Assembly (NCBI GenBank): GCA_011319805.1
Contig: SJRY01000266.1
Span: 806,001 to 870,000, forward strand
From: Macrocybe gigantea
Taxonomy: Eukaryota > Basidiomycota > Agaricomycetes > Agaricales > Callistosporiaceae
Length of the DNA stretch: 64,000 nt
Direction of reading: 5' to 3'
Part shown: positions 1-11,909 of the stretch, piece by piece
Layout: every line of letters begins with the position of its first letter
Position numbering within the stretch: the first letter of the stretch is position 1
Program-made: the position numbers and the translations under genes
Notes under the pieces: generated by a model
Seen by the model: the letters and a program-made list of their open reading frames with translations, nothing else
What the model was told of the DNA's origin: nothing
Database searches by the model: none

Positions 1-1764
1 TGCAGGACACTTCGAGGCACTTGGCTGCAACATCTTCTATGAGCTGAACGACATCCTCTGAACTCATGCCCTTTGTACCATCAGGTTTGAAGCCGACTTC
101 CACTCGTGCATAGTCCAACAAAACTTGATATCTGTCAATGAAGGGATTGATGAGAATGTTTAGCACATCATGACGCGATACTGGCGTCAGCCCAAGATTT
201 TCGAGCTTGGCATGAATAGCTGAAGGGTGCTATGTAGATGCTCGGAAGTGACAAAAATCGTAATGAGAATGACGAGGCGGACTTTAGGATCCGGGGAAGG
301 AAATTCTGAATATAGGTAGCGAAGTGTTTCGATGGTAGGCGGATGGCTTATCGAGCGAGTCACGAGGAATGTCTGTCATGACATACGCTAGTCAGTGACA
401 TGGTCAGGCAGTGGCGCATACAGCTATTCAGAACCTTAATTAAATCTTCAATCAAAGAACTATGTGGAACGACGATGAGAGAACGTTGACAAAAGCGAAG
501 AGGAGCAAACCTCAGTTCAAAACGGAGATCTCCGCTCTTATCCAACTGTTTCAAAGCTGAAAATCCGACTTCGTTGGACTTTGCTTCCATACAAACTTCT
601 GCGACAACCGTACGGCTCAAGAACATCCTGAACGTTTCTCGGCAAATGCATGGGCACGAAAGAAAAAAGTAACTTACGTAGAGTCAAGTCTACAAAGCTC
701 TCGCACATTCTGGACTATGTCCTCCGCCCGACTATCGTTGCCTAGAGAAGGCTTCTCGAACATTTTCCGAAAGACGAAATCGCGGTACTGCTTCGCGTGA
801 GAACACAGACGGACAATAATGTTCAGAGACAGTCACTTTATTGTCCATGTGGAACCCATTCTGAACGGCGAAAGGCAGGAGCCGTGGTTCAATCGCTAGG
901 GCCAACGGGAACTGCACCATGATAGGGTCCTGCAAGGGATTCAATGAATGGCTTTAAGGAGCAGCGACATGCCAGGGACCTTGGAACAGAACGGAATAAA
1001 CTGCAAAAACAATGAAGATCAGAAAATTTGGCTTTCTGCCGTTTACCGGTTCTATTGTCATGAAAAGAGAACGAACATGATATTTATCTAGAATGTCTCG
1101 AACAGTTTCCCAGCTTATGCTCTTCATCGGCGCAGGGAGTCTGCTCTCTTTCAAGAAAGAGGAAAATAAAGAGCCATCGTCTTCCCCCTGACGGCATAGA
1201 GTTAAGTCAAGAAAGAAAAGATTCCGAAAGAGAGAAAACATGCCTTGCCGCGGGGTACTTCTCCGTATCTATCCTCTGCGACCTTGAGGAAATAAAGAAA
1301 GACACGAAGGGGATGTTTCGGACCCAGGCGGTCTTGATGAAGTGTGATTGGGTGTAAAAGTAGTGGTGGATAGCGACTTGAACGAGATAGCGAGATATGT
1401 GGGCGCCGCTTGTTAGGAGAATCTGAATGGGGATTAATTGTGAGAGTGGCGTGTCAAAAGATACGCCCAGGAGCGGCGCATTGAATTAGACGCACGTCGA
1501 GGACACGCTCGGTGATGATCTTGCCTCGACCGAGCGCATAGAACATGGCTTCGATCGGACCGTAGCGAGTGAGAAAGTAGTGCGCGCGGACATATGGGTC
1601 CTGCGAAAGCGGTTAAAGCGTTTTGAGACGAGGGTCAGAGGACTTGGATCAGCGAGCTCGACGAAGATTAAGTGGAGGACCTCGTCTGGCGAAATGATGT
1701 TCAGCGGCCAGGTCTGAAGCGACGCCGAGGGACGGTTGTGTGACTCACCACAGAGGCGCTCCAT
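1..1764 (-). CDS. F-box-type protein, 3' part beyond the window edge
   Basis: The N-terminus (about residues 22-50) has an F-box-like segment, SPDEVLHLIFVEL followed by LVSKRFNRF, so a role as an SCF ubiquitin-ligase adaptor is possible but inferred. The rest is a helical region without a named domain, with blocks such as YFLTRYGPIEAMFYALGRGK, GAHISRYLVQVAIHHYF, SFLKESRLPAPMKSISWETV, FPLALAIEPRLLPFAVQNG and MFLSRTVVAEVCMEAKSNEV. These are separated by short introns with good borders (for example donor gtgcgt and acceptor cattcag around 1420-1490, and several more down to position 400). One intron near 1190-1250 appears to use a GC donor. Three exon joins need a single extra base to stay in frame (near 1600, 1310 and 210). 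Because other conserved genes in this window show the same defect, assembly error is as likely as pseudogenisation. The gene runs off the left edge. The pattern resembles a family I believe is common in mushroom genomes; that is recollection, not a search. Confidence 0.6.
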
Positions 1765-1896
1765 TTAAAGCGGGGGACGAGGGGGTAGGAGGTGAGCGAG
1801 GGGAGCGGGTGGTGGTGGTGGAATGAAAGCGACAACAAAAACCTGATTTAGGACGGAGTTGAATTAATTTAGTCAATCTGATTACTAATTAAGGCA

Positions 1897-2973
1897 TCAG
1901 AACGCTCTGCTATAAAATCCACGCCAAATACCCCAAGCCAATCGCCAGTCTCTCTGCTGCAGCGAACTCTGAAACGCGTCAAAGTCTGTCTCCTCCAATC
2001 GCGTCAAGTACCGCGATATTGGTACACCGGCAAGAAACACAGGCATCGCAGCCCTAGGCACCCTGTGTCGCCCCTCCTCGTCCTTCAGCATCTCGCGCGC
2101 CGTCATCAGGTGGTCGTTCGCGATCGTCGCAAACTCGAATACCGCATCCGATATGCCCTGCGCATAAGGTCCGTGCCGGAACACGTCCTCCTGAACCACT
2201 CCGTGCTTGGCCGTCAGTTCTGCCGGGATGACCATATGCCCCCTTGATACATGATACGGCAGGGCACGCAGGAGCGTCATGATTGTCTGTGCAGTGCCAA
2301 GATGGGATGCTGCATGCGACAAGGTTGACGATGGCAGGTTCAGCAGAGACAGGAGCAAGTAGAGCATCGTGCTTGACGTCGACTCGGCATGTGCGGTGAG
2401 CGAATCCACCGTGAGGTGAGTTGGATTATGTAGCTCCGCGTCTCGCGCGTCAATGATCCGTTTTAAATGGTAGGTGGGCAGATGCGAGCGCTGCGAAGCT
2501 TTATGCAATGCCATCGCGATCGGATGTCGCGGCGGACTCCCCTGTCAGAAAGATAAGCCCTATTTCCCTCACGGGTTCATTTCCCATACTCTTTGAATGT
2601 CCTTCACCGCGTCTCTCCAAAACTGCATCCTCATCTTCCCAATCATTTGGTTCGAGACATTGTCATGCACCTTCGCAAGTTCAATCTGTGGCTATGTTAA
2701 GCATAGTTGAGGACTTTGGTACCGAATGCGACGCACTGAAAAGGCTTTTAATGCAAAGTACCCACCTTTCAATTCGTTCGGGTAAAAATGCGATATGAGA
2801 AAGCCTTCATAGTCATGTTTCCGAACATAACTTTTGCAATATGTGTCTGAATCCGTCGTTGTCTCTTCGGCGCTGTAACGGTGTCTTGTCGAAGGTCGAG
2901 TGAAGGAACGTCTCAGATGCGCTATAGCCCAGCAGTTGCTACCCAGCCTTCGCAGCATCGTCGAACGGCGCAA
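1897..2973 (-). CDS. NDUFAF6-like protein (squalene/phytoene synthase family)
   Basis: Three exons, 2973-2737, 2685-2590 and 2541-1897, join in phase and give about 325 residues. Exon 1 has the family start, YCKSYVRKHDYEGFLISHFYP, then LKAFS. Exon 2 continues with IELAKVHDNVSNQMIGKMRM and QFWRDAV. Exon 3 holds the helical C-terminal part (HPIAMALHKASQ, then HLKRIIDARDAEL). In animals NDUFAF6 is a mitochondrial complex I assembly factor; it keeps the isoprenoid-synthase fold but lacks the paired Asp-rich motifs of true squalene and phytoene synthases, and I see no DXXXD pair here. The basic N-terminus (MRRSTMLRRLGSNC) fits a mitochondrial targeting sequence. Introns are 51 and 48 bp. The start lies 93 bp from the edge of the transposon stack, so the upstream promoter is very short unless it lies inside the repeat. 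Confidence 0.85.
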
Positions 2974-3669
2974 GTTTGGTTGATTGGATGGTGAATTTCT
3001 TATCCCTGGTCATGTGACAGCTGCAGTACTGTATATATTTACTAGTATACATTCTCTGCAAACACTAGGGTGTTTCAAAGTAGCCATTTTGAGGTCCATT
3101 TTGGACTCCCTGTTGACATTCATTTTGACTTATTTCATGCGAAATCTTTGAAAATGGAATCCAAAATGGGGTCACCAGGGGCCCAAAATGGGCTACTTTG
3201 AAACCCCCCTCCTCGAAAATCACTCAAAATGAAATCCAAAATGGGGTGCCCGGTGAGCAGGAGCATCTCGGCACTTCTCGGCAGCCCCTCAATTGAGGCC
3301 CTGCCACCTTGCCATTGTCACTGCTAGCACAAATAGACAGCAATATCAGATGACAGCCCTCATGGGAGTTTCTATACTGCACTGAGTGAGAAGCAATGTT
3401 TTGAGCATATATATTTGTGTGTTTGACAGGGAGGCAATGAGCAAACTACAAGACAAAAATTACTGATGGGAATTGAAGTGGCAAGTTCATAAATAATACA
3501 AACTCAGATGCAAAGAATGCTCTCAATGATGTTTTAAATGCATGAGAATTGAATAAGTAGTATTTATACACTTTTATGACTGCAGAGCTACTGTTTTGTA
3601 GCATGAATGAACTCAATGACATGCCAGCGTGGCGATGGTAGTTGTCATGATTCGTGCACAGCCCATACT

Positions 3670-4086
3670 TGCTACGCAAAACCAATTCTGCGCGCAGGTC
3701 ACTCTAACTAACCCTTAGAGATAAGAGGCGGGATAGGAATGCTATTATAAGCCAGCTCGAAGCTGGATTCTACTACGTACAATTTCAGTATTTATATGTT
3801 ACAACTACCTAGCACGGACTATGACCTTGTTATCCTCGTGTTACGTGAAACCCTCAACCTTTGTCCGTCTGAGTAAGAATCCGACTGCATTCCATGTGTT
3901 ATCCTGCAGGTACTGCGCAATAACCCTTCACCCTAATCAGCGCTGATGCGTCGTTGTCATAGGGTTTCCTCGAGTCATCGCTTTGTGTCTTGTTTGTCAC
4001 ATCACGGTTTCTATCACGTGTTCCATCATGTGGCTTTTCAGTCACGTGCTCATCTTCAAGATAATGATTAGCCTGAAATCGTAACA
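3670..4086 (-). repeat. 3' LTR of element B
   Basis: 417 bp with TG...CA ends in either reading. The adjoining internal sequence on the element strand is the purine tract AAGAAGGGGGG, the likely polypurine tract (about 4089-4101). Confidence 0.92.
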
Positions 4087-4145
4087 TTACCCCCCTTCTT
4101 AGGGATTGCGTCCTCGCAATCATATTCTTCTTCTTCATCATTCTT

Positions 4146-7100
4146 CTAGTTCTTCTTGCACTCATCCTCATGATCAACTTCCTTATTCCGTCGTTCCTGC
4201 CATGCCTGCCAGGCCGCGTCCAAGCAGTCTTCGACTTCTTTCAGGTCCGACATCCAGCCGGTAAGGGTCCTCTTCCTCAGAAGTGTCTTCATTTGTTGAT
4301 CACATGGGTAGACCCAGACTTCATTAGCCGTGTGGTCGAACAAGACCTTCGGTGATTGGGTCTGATGGAAGCGGATGTGTACTACCTTTTTTGGCATGGG
4401 TCGGGGCGGGAGCTGACGTTGTCCTTTTTCTAAGGATGGCGCCTCGGGGTTCTCGAGGTGAAATTGCGTGACTGCGTTCGGCGCATCTTCGTTGATGTTT
4501 TTGGCAGGTTCCCAAGTAGCATCTTTGAGAGGGTATCCCTTCCAGTGTACTCTGTACTGTAATTTTCCTCTGTTCCATCGAGAATTTATTACAGCTTCCA
4601 CTTCATATCATTTCTCTCCTTCCACAACGATGGGAGGAGGCCATTTAAGAATCGTTACCGTTTTCTGTCGTGGAAACACCAGTGCTGTGTATGGGGTGAG
4701 TTCGGACTCATTTCGGACAGGGTGAATTCTCCAATGTTCCGGTAGCTCAAGTTCATATGCCGATTCTCCGATTCGCCATTTGACTTTGAAAGGACTGAAC
4801 CGTTTGTCGTTGAGCTTATCAGTCGGCCGGTCGGTAGTGATGTTTGTTCCTTCTAGCCAGACTTGATCGCCCTCATGATACTTTCAGGCAGGTTTCTGTT
4901 TCTGGTCATACGTCCATTTCATTGTCTCAGCAGCTTTTATCAAAGAGGCTTTGGCCTTGGCCCGAATTTCCTTCATCATTTTGGCGAACTCCTCAGCAGT
5001 CTGCGATTTAGCGTTACGCTTCGGAGGTTCTTTTCCAGTGTACGGATGTCGCCCATGGTTCAGATAAAATGGGGAGTATCCGGTCGCCGAGTGAATTTGA
5101 TTGTTATAAGAGAATTCGGCCATAGGTAGCCAGTCTGCCCAGTCTGTTTGCCGGTAGTTCACGAAGAGTTTCAGGTATTGTTCGAGCTCCTGATTGACTC
5201 GTTCCATTTGTCCATCGGTCTGTGGATGATACGGCGTCGAGGGGGCTCCTTTGATTCCCAAAAGCGCATAGAGGTCTGTCATGAACGCGGAGACGAATTG
5301 TCCTCCTCTGTTGCTGATGACTTTCTTTGGGAGTCTGTAATTCGAGAATATGATGTTGCGTAGATTACGAGCAACTCCTTCGGCCGTGATTTCCATGTTG
5401 ACTGGCATGAACTTGGCTCCTTTCGTGAACCAGTCTACCATCACTATTACGCTGTTGAATCCTTGAGATTCAGGAAGTGGTCCAATGAGGTCTACAGATA
5501 TGATCTCCCATGGTTCCTTTGGTACTTCATTCGGATGAAGTGGGGCATGTTTCCGATTTCTGATGATCTTCGTCCGTTGGCATTTGTCACATCCTTTGAC
5601 ATACGTCTTGACATCATTCATCATTTTAGGCCACCAGAAGTTGCGCGTGATCAACTCGTGCATCTTCATTTGTCCTGGGTGTCCTGAGATCTGATCCGAA
5701 TGATGGATTTCGATGATCCGTTCCCTTATCTTTTGGCTCTTGGGAACGTAGTACCGTTTTAGCCATGTAACGATTTGGTCATTTTCCTCCCAGCCGTGTT
5801 CGCCTTCGTCAAGACGTCTCTGGACCTCAGGTTCTCTTTGTTTCCAAGCCCTTTTGATTTGGTCCAGAATGTCCTGAAATTCCGGTGTCGGCATGATCTT
5901 TGCCATGAAAATCTGGCAAAAATTCTCTGGCTTTAGGAGCACGACGTTTTCGTTATCGTTCTCCCCCTTCTCATGGTCTGGTCGTCTCGATAGACTGTCT
6001 GCCTTAGTCATAGACTTCCCGGGTTTGTGCTCCAGGACGAAATCATAGTCCTGAAGTTCCGAGATCCAGCGAGCTTGCCGGCGATTCAGTTTCTGAGGTT
6101 TCCGGAAGTATTCGAGATTTTTATGGTCTGTCCAAATCTCAAATTTCTGTTTAGCGCTGCAAAGATATTGGCGCCATTCTTCTAGTCCGGTTATGATCGC
6201 AAGCATCTCTTTGTCATAGATCTCATAGTTCTGTTCCGTCGGGTTCAATGACTTTGACATGAAAGCCACCGGTCTCCAGGTACCATTAGATTGTTCCTGT
6301 GAAAGGACGCCTCCGATTGCGTAGTTTGAGGCATCGACTTCTATTCGGAACTTTCCATCATCTCGGGGTATTGAGATGATCGGCGCTGAGCTGATCCGAT
6401 TCTTTAACCCGTTGAAAGCATCGTCTTGGGCCTTTCCCCATGTCCAATTGGCTTTTCCGGTTAGTTCTGTCAAAGGTTTCGCGATCTTTGTGAATCCCTC
6501 AATGAAACGTCGGTAGAAGTTGCAAAAGCCTAAGAATTGCTGGACGTCCCTTTTACAGGTGGGTTTTGGCCATCCTTTGATGCCTTCGACCTTGACAGGA
6601 TCCATCTTAATGCCATTTTCCAAGACGATCATTCCGAGGTACTCTACTTCCAATTGATGAAACGAGCATTTCTCAGGTTTCAGGTAAAGCTTATTATTTT
6701 TTAGCTTTTCCAACACGCATTGGACGAGTCATCTGTGTACATTCAGATCTTTATTGAAGATAAGAATGTCATCCATGTAGATAACTACGTGTCCCTGATC
6801 GATTTCGTCTTTAAAGATTGTGTTCATCATAGTTTGGAAGGTAGCCGGTGAATTTGTCAGTCCGAAGAACATGACCAGGGGTTCAAACATTCCCCGGTTT
6901 GTCCGAAATGCAGCTTTCCATTCGTCACCTTCTTTCATGTGGACGTTGTTGTATCCCCATTGGATGTCAAGCTTCGTAAAGAACTTCGCTTCCTTGAGTT
7001 TGTCAATTAACTCTTGGATTAAGGGGAGCGGGTATTTGTTCTTTATCATCATGTCGTTCAACTTCCGGTAATCCTGTACAGGTCATAGGGATCTGTCCTT

Positions 7101-8212
7101 CTTTTTATGAAGAAGAAAGGCGAGGCCATTGGTGACTTCGACGGTCTGATTCATCTGGTGTTCAGATTTTCATCTAAAAAGGCATCCAGCTGTTTCTGTT
7201 CATCCAGCATCAGGGGATAGACCTTGCAATCCTGGAGTTTGGCTCCTGGGATGAGTTCGATTGCATGGTCCCAAGGTCATCGTGGTGATAATTCGTCGAA
7301 CGACTCTTTTCCGAACACTGAATCCTTGAAACAGTGGTATTCTTCTGGTATGATCTCTTCAAAGGTTTTAGCCTTTGTCACCTTTGCCGTCGCTTCAGCC
7401 AGTTTGGAAGCCGTCATTTGGAAAGCCCTTAGATGGAACTCTTGGTTCATGTCGATCATCAAGAGTTTCTCTCCATGTTCGAAGTCTACCTCATTTGTCT
7501 CGATAGAGGTGTCATCATCTTCAGGGTTTCCTTTTCGGATAATCTGCTGATACTCTTCAGGGCATCGATCAAAGGTGATCTTCTCTGTCTTCCAATCGAT
7601 TCGAGGGTTGTGATGCTTAACCCACTCATAACCGATGAAGATCTGGCCCTTTCCGAGTTCAGTAACTGAAAAGACCATTCGCTCGACGTGATCTTGGACC
7701 CGGACTCTTAGTTCAACATATTCGCGTATGTCGCCTGCCATGTTACGGGTTCCGTCTGCATTGTGGACTGGAATAGGAATTGGATATCTTTTTGTATTGA
7801 TCTCTTTTTCCTTAACGAACTTCTGATCTATGCAAGATCCAGTACATCCCGTGTCAAGCAGGGCCTTTACGCTGTAGGTTCGTCCAGTGTCTAAGGTCAT
7901 GATCGTCAAAGGTACATCCGTTTGATTTCCATTGCCGCCTCTGACAAATCGTGGTTTTTGTCTGAGGTCGAGCAATGTGTGCAGTGCATCGTGATCGTTC
8001 ATCTGATTGATCTCACGAAGCTTCTCCAGTGAGATGTCCTGTTGTCGCGATTGATCTGTCCATGCTTTAAGGATCGAGTATGCTTTAGACTCGTCCTGCC
8101 GATAAATCTGTTGAGCCACCCAGGGTAGAGTGTATCCTCTTACGAGACTGAACTCTCGTGCACCTTCTCGTTCGAAATATTCTTTAAGGTTGGAAATGTC
8201 CCTTATATTCAT
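4146..8212 (-). pseudogene. pol of element B: protease, RT, RNase H, integrase, chromodomain
   Basis: Protease: VKALLDTGCTGSCIDQKFV (DTG intact). [42 protein letters not shown], catalytic IYMDDILIF. RNase [39 protein letters not shown]. Integrase: HHSDQISGHPGQMKMHELI with CDKCQRTK, core ISVDLIGPLPES, then ISNRGGQFVSAF where the second catalytic Asp is Asn, and TDGQMERVNQELEQYL. The tail has the chromodomain VEAVINSRWNRGKLQYRVHW, KGYPLKDATWEPAKNI, plus about 100 residues of uncharacterised extension ending in ERRNKEVDHEDECKKN. Breaks are TGA codons replacing Arg or Trp (R*IRPSKSP, L*PVQDY, HR*LVQ, PA*KYHEGD). Confidence 0.92.
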
Positions 8213-8228
8213 ATTCGATGATACATAA

Positions 8229-9497
8229 TCAGCTGGTGAAGCGGTGCTTCTTCCCAGCTCTATTAAAACCCTGTTTAAGCTCTTTGATCTTGGCGGTGGC
8301 GGCAGTCTCGTTCTGCGTCTCTACGCTCCGTGCGGCATATTTCGGCCGGGGGTTCATCGGGCAGTTATGTCCGATGTGTCCCTTCTGTCTGCACCAGAAG
8401 CAGCGTCCTTCGCGTCTCATCCAGTCGATGTCCATGGCATTCGGGTCAGGCTGTCCTTGAGCATTACCAGTTGCTAGTGCCGGAGTTTGCCCCTTAGGTG
8501 CCGTCATTTCCTGTACCGGTTTCTGTGTTTGTTTGGGAGCGAATCGCTCCTTCACACCGAATTCCTTTTGGGCCTGGCGATATTGCTGGTCCAGTTCCAT
8601 CGCACGCTTGTACCACCAGTCGATGTCCTCCTCGTGGACACCTCCTAGTTCGATAATGCGTCGTCTGAGCGCCTGGTCGAGTCTGTGTTTAAAGATGTCG
8701 ATGAGGGCAATGTCATTGTATTCCGTCAAGGGAGCCCAGCTCCAGAATTTGACGATGTAGTCCTCGACCAGTCGTCGGTGTTGCGACAGTCCTTTAATCT
8801 GAATGATCGCGTCATTTCGTGTTTCCGTGGTCATGAAGAACTCCTTGGCTTCCGCCTTGAAGTCTTCTCAGTCCTTGAACGGTGGGAGATGTCCAAGTGG
8901 GTTCGTTCTGACCTCCGGGGTGTTAGCCGTTGCCGGCGTAACGACGCGTCCTTGTTCCCAGTCATCATAGGTGGAATAGAATCCGAATTCCTGCCTGCGA
9001 CCATTCAATTCCATTTTGAACTCGAGCCACTCTTGTAGCTTTGAGTCTGCCCAGTTCTGTGCACGTTCGGCCTTGCCTCCCGTGATCCATTGCAACGCGT
9101 AGGTTATCATATCCCACTTGTTGGTAATTTCCTCTTTGTCAAAATAGACTTCCATATGTCGAAGCCAGCTTCCGATCAGACTGGGATCCCCTTTATATGG
9201 ATCCGGTGGTTCCGATTTCGTTCTCTTGGGCTTCTTGCCAAAGTCCAGTTCTTCTTTGATCGAATCGATCAAAGTCCATGTTGCATTCTGAACCTGTTCG
9301 GCCTGCTGTGGGTTATTCCGAAGGGTGCCCCAGGCCAAGGCGAGAGGGTTGGCAGCAAAGAGGGTGGTGAGGATAATGGTAATGAAAGCGAAGAGGGCGG
9401 CAGTGAGTTCCATGATGTGTGAGGTGAAGGAGGTTTGGTGTGTAATGTGATTTGTCGAATAGTACCGTGTGGGCAGCGTGCGACTGTCGACTCCCAC
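8229..9497 (-). pseudogene. gag of element B, with a hydrophobic N-terminus
   Basis: The likely start is the ATG at 9413 (MELTAALFAFITIIL...), which opens with a hydrophobic stretch of about 20 residues; an upstream ATG at 9497 would add 28 residues. The capsid-like part follows (DPYKGDPSLIGSWLRHMEVY, EWLEFKMELNGRRQEFGFYS). A TGA near 8868 interrupts the frame where Trp would fit (FKD*EDFKAEAKEFF). The second half ends with the zinc knuckle CFWCRQKGHIGHNC. The TGA is the only obvious defect before the end of gag. Confidence 0.83.
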
Positions 9498-10103
9498 TTC
9501 GGTTGAATCCAGAGAAAAAAAATGGTGCCTGTTAAGCTGCGGATGGGTCAGCTCGAATCCTCATGGCCACGGAGATGCCCCAAATGGCAGTCAAGGAAGG
9601 TTTCCTCGTCAGAGGTTCTAGCAGTCTAGCAACCTCTTTCTCACTTCGGGTCAGCACACGTTCCCGACAACGAACTTCAGGGGCATGTTTGAAAAGGTGG
9701 TCGATGGGTGGGGACTGTCCACATGTCCGAGTCCTCCGGTCTCTCTTGCTTCGATATGCCCCGGGTCAGCAAACTACCCAGTCAGACGTGCAGTGGGACT
9801 CTCCGAGGATTATCCCAGCACAGCCTTAAGATGTTCGATTCGGACGGGGTCGGGCTCAACGTTACCCCTAGTCCTCTCGCACTTCCAAATGCAATGAACA
9901 AGGATCGATGACAGAGACCAGAACAAGAGTTGGCGTGGGGTGGGGAGTAGTGGTGAAAGGTAGGAACATTAGTTTGGGTAGGAGAAAGAGTTGTGATGAT
10001 GTAGCGGGTTCCTTTGGTCGCACAGCACTCGAGGCTGTCTGGCAACGAAGGAAGGGCATGGGAAGGAGTAGAGTGAGGTGCGTTAGTGCTAGCTTCGAGC
10101 TTT
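9498..10103 (-). other. 5' leader of element B
   Basis: About 600 bp between the 5' LTR and gag. Beyond the self-primer at its right end I see no conserved motif; the short ORFs in it have no recognisable product. Confidence 0.5.
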
Positions 10104-10231
10104 TGCTACGCAAAACCAATTCTGCGTGCAGGTCACTCTAACTAACCCTTAGAGATAAGAGGCGGAGATAGGAATGCTATTATAAGCCAGCTCGAAGCTG
10201 GATTCTACTATGTACAGTTTCAGTATTTATA
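10091..10231 (-). promoter_or_regulatory. TATA box, predicted RNA start and self-primer/PBS of element B
   Basis: On the element strand TATAAATA (10231-10224) lies 32 bp before AGCTTCGAGCT (10199-10189). Its complement AGCTCGAAGCT on the element strand (10101-10091) lies two bases inside the LTR, where the primer-binding site belongs. The 11-bp match fits Tf1-type self-priming. No tRNA-like TGG primer site is seen there. Confidence 0.72.
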
Positions 10232-10521
10232 TGTTACAACTACCTAGCACGGACCATGACCTTGTTATCCTCATGTTACGTGAAACCCTCAACCTTTGTC
10301 CGTCTGAATAAGAATCCGACTGCATTCCATGTGTTATCCTGCAGGTACTGCGCAATAACCCTTTGCCCTAATCAGCGCTGACACGTCGTTGTCGTAGGGT
10401 TTCCTCAAGTCATCGCTTTGTGTCTTGTTTGTCACATCGCGGTTTCTATCACGTGTTCCATCATGTGGCTTTTCAGTCACGTGCTCGTCGTCAAGATAAC
10501 GATTAGCCCGAAATCGTAACA
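10104..10521 (-). repeat. 5' LTR of element B
   Basis: 418 bp, near-identical partner of 3670-4086. Followed on the right by ATACT and the rest of the LTR of element A. Confidence 0.93.
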
Positions 10522-10562
10522 ATACTCACATTGTCTCAGTTCTATGTCATTCTCTACATACG

Positions 10563-10658
10563 TATAAATAGGCTCTCATAATCATCGCTGTACCCTAGTT
10601 TCATTCTAGTCTAATCCACCTCATCTGTCCGAGTCGCTGACACATTAGAATGAAACTA
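10563..10658 (+). promoter_or_regulatory. TATA box, predicted RNA start and self-primer/PBS of element A
   Basis: TATAAATA at 10563-10570 lies 33 bp before TAGTTTCATTCTA (10596-10608). The exact complement of that 13-mer, TAGAATGAAACTA, sits at 10646-10658, three bases inside the LTR end. This is the Tf1 arrangement, in which the 5' end of the RNA folds back onto the primer-binding site. The 3' LTR copy has one transition in the 13-mer. Confidence 0.72.
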
Positions 10659-10756
10659 CCTATATCACCTCACTATTGCATCTGTCACTGTCTATGCCGA
10701 TGATTGCATCATCCTTCTACCCCCCACACTAATTACTATATCCGAGACACTACGGG

Positions 10757-11909
10757 ATGTTCCCGAACAACCCCCAAACTGAGCAGGATGTGAACATGAA
10801 CACTCCTGGTCCACCTGGAGAGATCCAAGCTGCACCCATGGAAGATACGACTACCATTTCTATGGTCCAGCTAGCGGAGCTACTCCAGCAGATGGCAACT
10901 ACCCAACAGAGGGTACTTCAGCTCCTTCAGAATGTAAGCAATGCTGCTGATAAACCTAAATGATTGAAAATTGCAGAGCCATCCAAATTTGATGGGAAGG
11001 CCGAGAACCTCGACACCTTCATTAAGGACCTCCATCTGTGCTTTCAAAGTGATCCAGAGGTGTACAAGAATGCTTATAATCGGGCTTACCTTGCTTTGTC
11101 ATGGATGAAGGAAGGAAGGGCTGAGAAATGGGCTCAAGAAGTCATGATGAAGATGGAGAAGCAGGAAAAGCACTGGGCAACCTGGCAGGAGTTCGAGGCT
11201 GAGTTGAGGCAGGAGTTCGAAACCGTAGACCCCATGGCAAATGTGCAAAGGAGCCTCCAAAGCCTCTTACCAGGGGAGTCGCATGGCTGAAGACTATTTC
11301 GCAGACTTCGACATTTACCAACGAAAGGCTGGATTTAACAGCGCAGCTCTCGTCACCACCCTATGGAAGAGGCTTCACTCCAAGCTTCTTGAGTCGATGG
11401 GCAACAGCGACCTGCCTGTGCTCGATGACTACAAGGCCTGGAAGGCTCTTGCCCTCAGAAAGGACTGACAATACCAAGATATGAGGGCAGCCGCCGCTGA
11501 CTATATGTGGGATCACAAACGAAGAGGAGACAGTGGAGCAAGGACAAGGAATGGCAGATCAAATAGGAATGCTCATGTCCTGATGTTTGACTATGGGCAG
11601 AATGACAACAGCAGCAACTGCAGTACGGCTTCAGCACTGCAAGAAAATTCCTCGCCCCCGCCTGTACCTTAAGGTGCCACTGGGACCTTCCCTGGCCATG
11701 GCATTCCAATGGATGTAGACCGAACCTGTGGAGGAGTGTTCGGAGGCCCCACTTGTTATGTCTGTAACAGGCTAGGCCATATCACCAGAAACTGCCCCGA
11801 TGCATGCCAATCTAATACTAGTCATATCTGCACCTTGTTCTCTGATTTATCTGATCAAGAGAAGGAGGAACTCAAAAAGGACATGGGTTTTCCACCCAGC
11901 GAGGGGTGA
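10757..11909 (+). pseudogene. gag of element A (decayed)
   Basis: Starts at the ATG at 10757. The first part (MVQLAELLQQMATTQQRVLQ) is coiled-coil-like. The retroviral-type Gag core follows (PSKFDGKAENLDTFIKDLHL, then WATWQEFEAELRQEF). It is broken by TGA at 10961, a one-base frame change near 11280, TGA near 11466 and TAA near 11670. The zinc knuckle CYVCNRLGHITRNC (CX2CX4HX4C) is intact near 11757-11798. Confidence 0.8.

Larger units (their letters stand above)
3670..10521 (-). mobile_element. LTR retrotransposon B (Ty3/gypsy chromovirus), inserted in the 5' LTR of A
   Basis: LTRs at 3670-4086 and 10104-10521 (417 and 418 bp) bracket gag and pol on the minus strand. Flanks carry the duplication ATACT (3665-3669 and 10522-10526). 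About 18 differences separate the LTRs by eye, mostly transitions, so it is younger than A. Domain order from 5' (right) to 3' (left): long leader, gag, protease, RT, RNase H, integrase, chromodomain. The frame is open over long stretches and broken by a few stops, nearly all TGA. Confidence 0.94.
3643..10642 (+). repeat. 5' LTR of element A, split by element B
   Basis: Bases 3643-3669 are the first 27 bp of the LTR; 10527-10642 are the remaining 116 bp. Together they match the 143-bp 3' LTR at 40079-40221 in length. The break carries element B with the duplication ATACT. Confidence 0.92.

Noticed and set aside
3067..3213. A complete 147-bp MITE at the left end
   Set aside because: The inner copy of the terminus is diverged and lacks a matching duplication, whereas the far end at 40466 is a perfect 26-bp match with flanking ACT.
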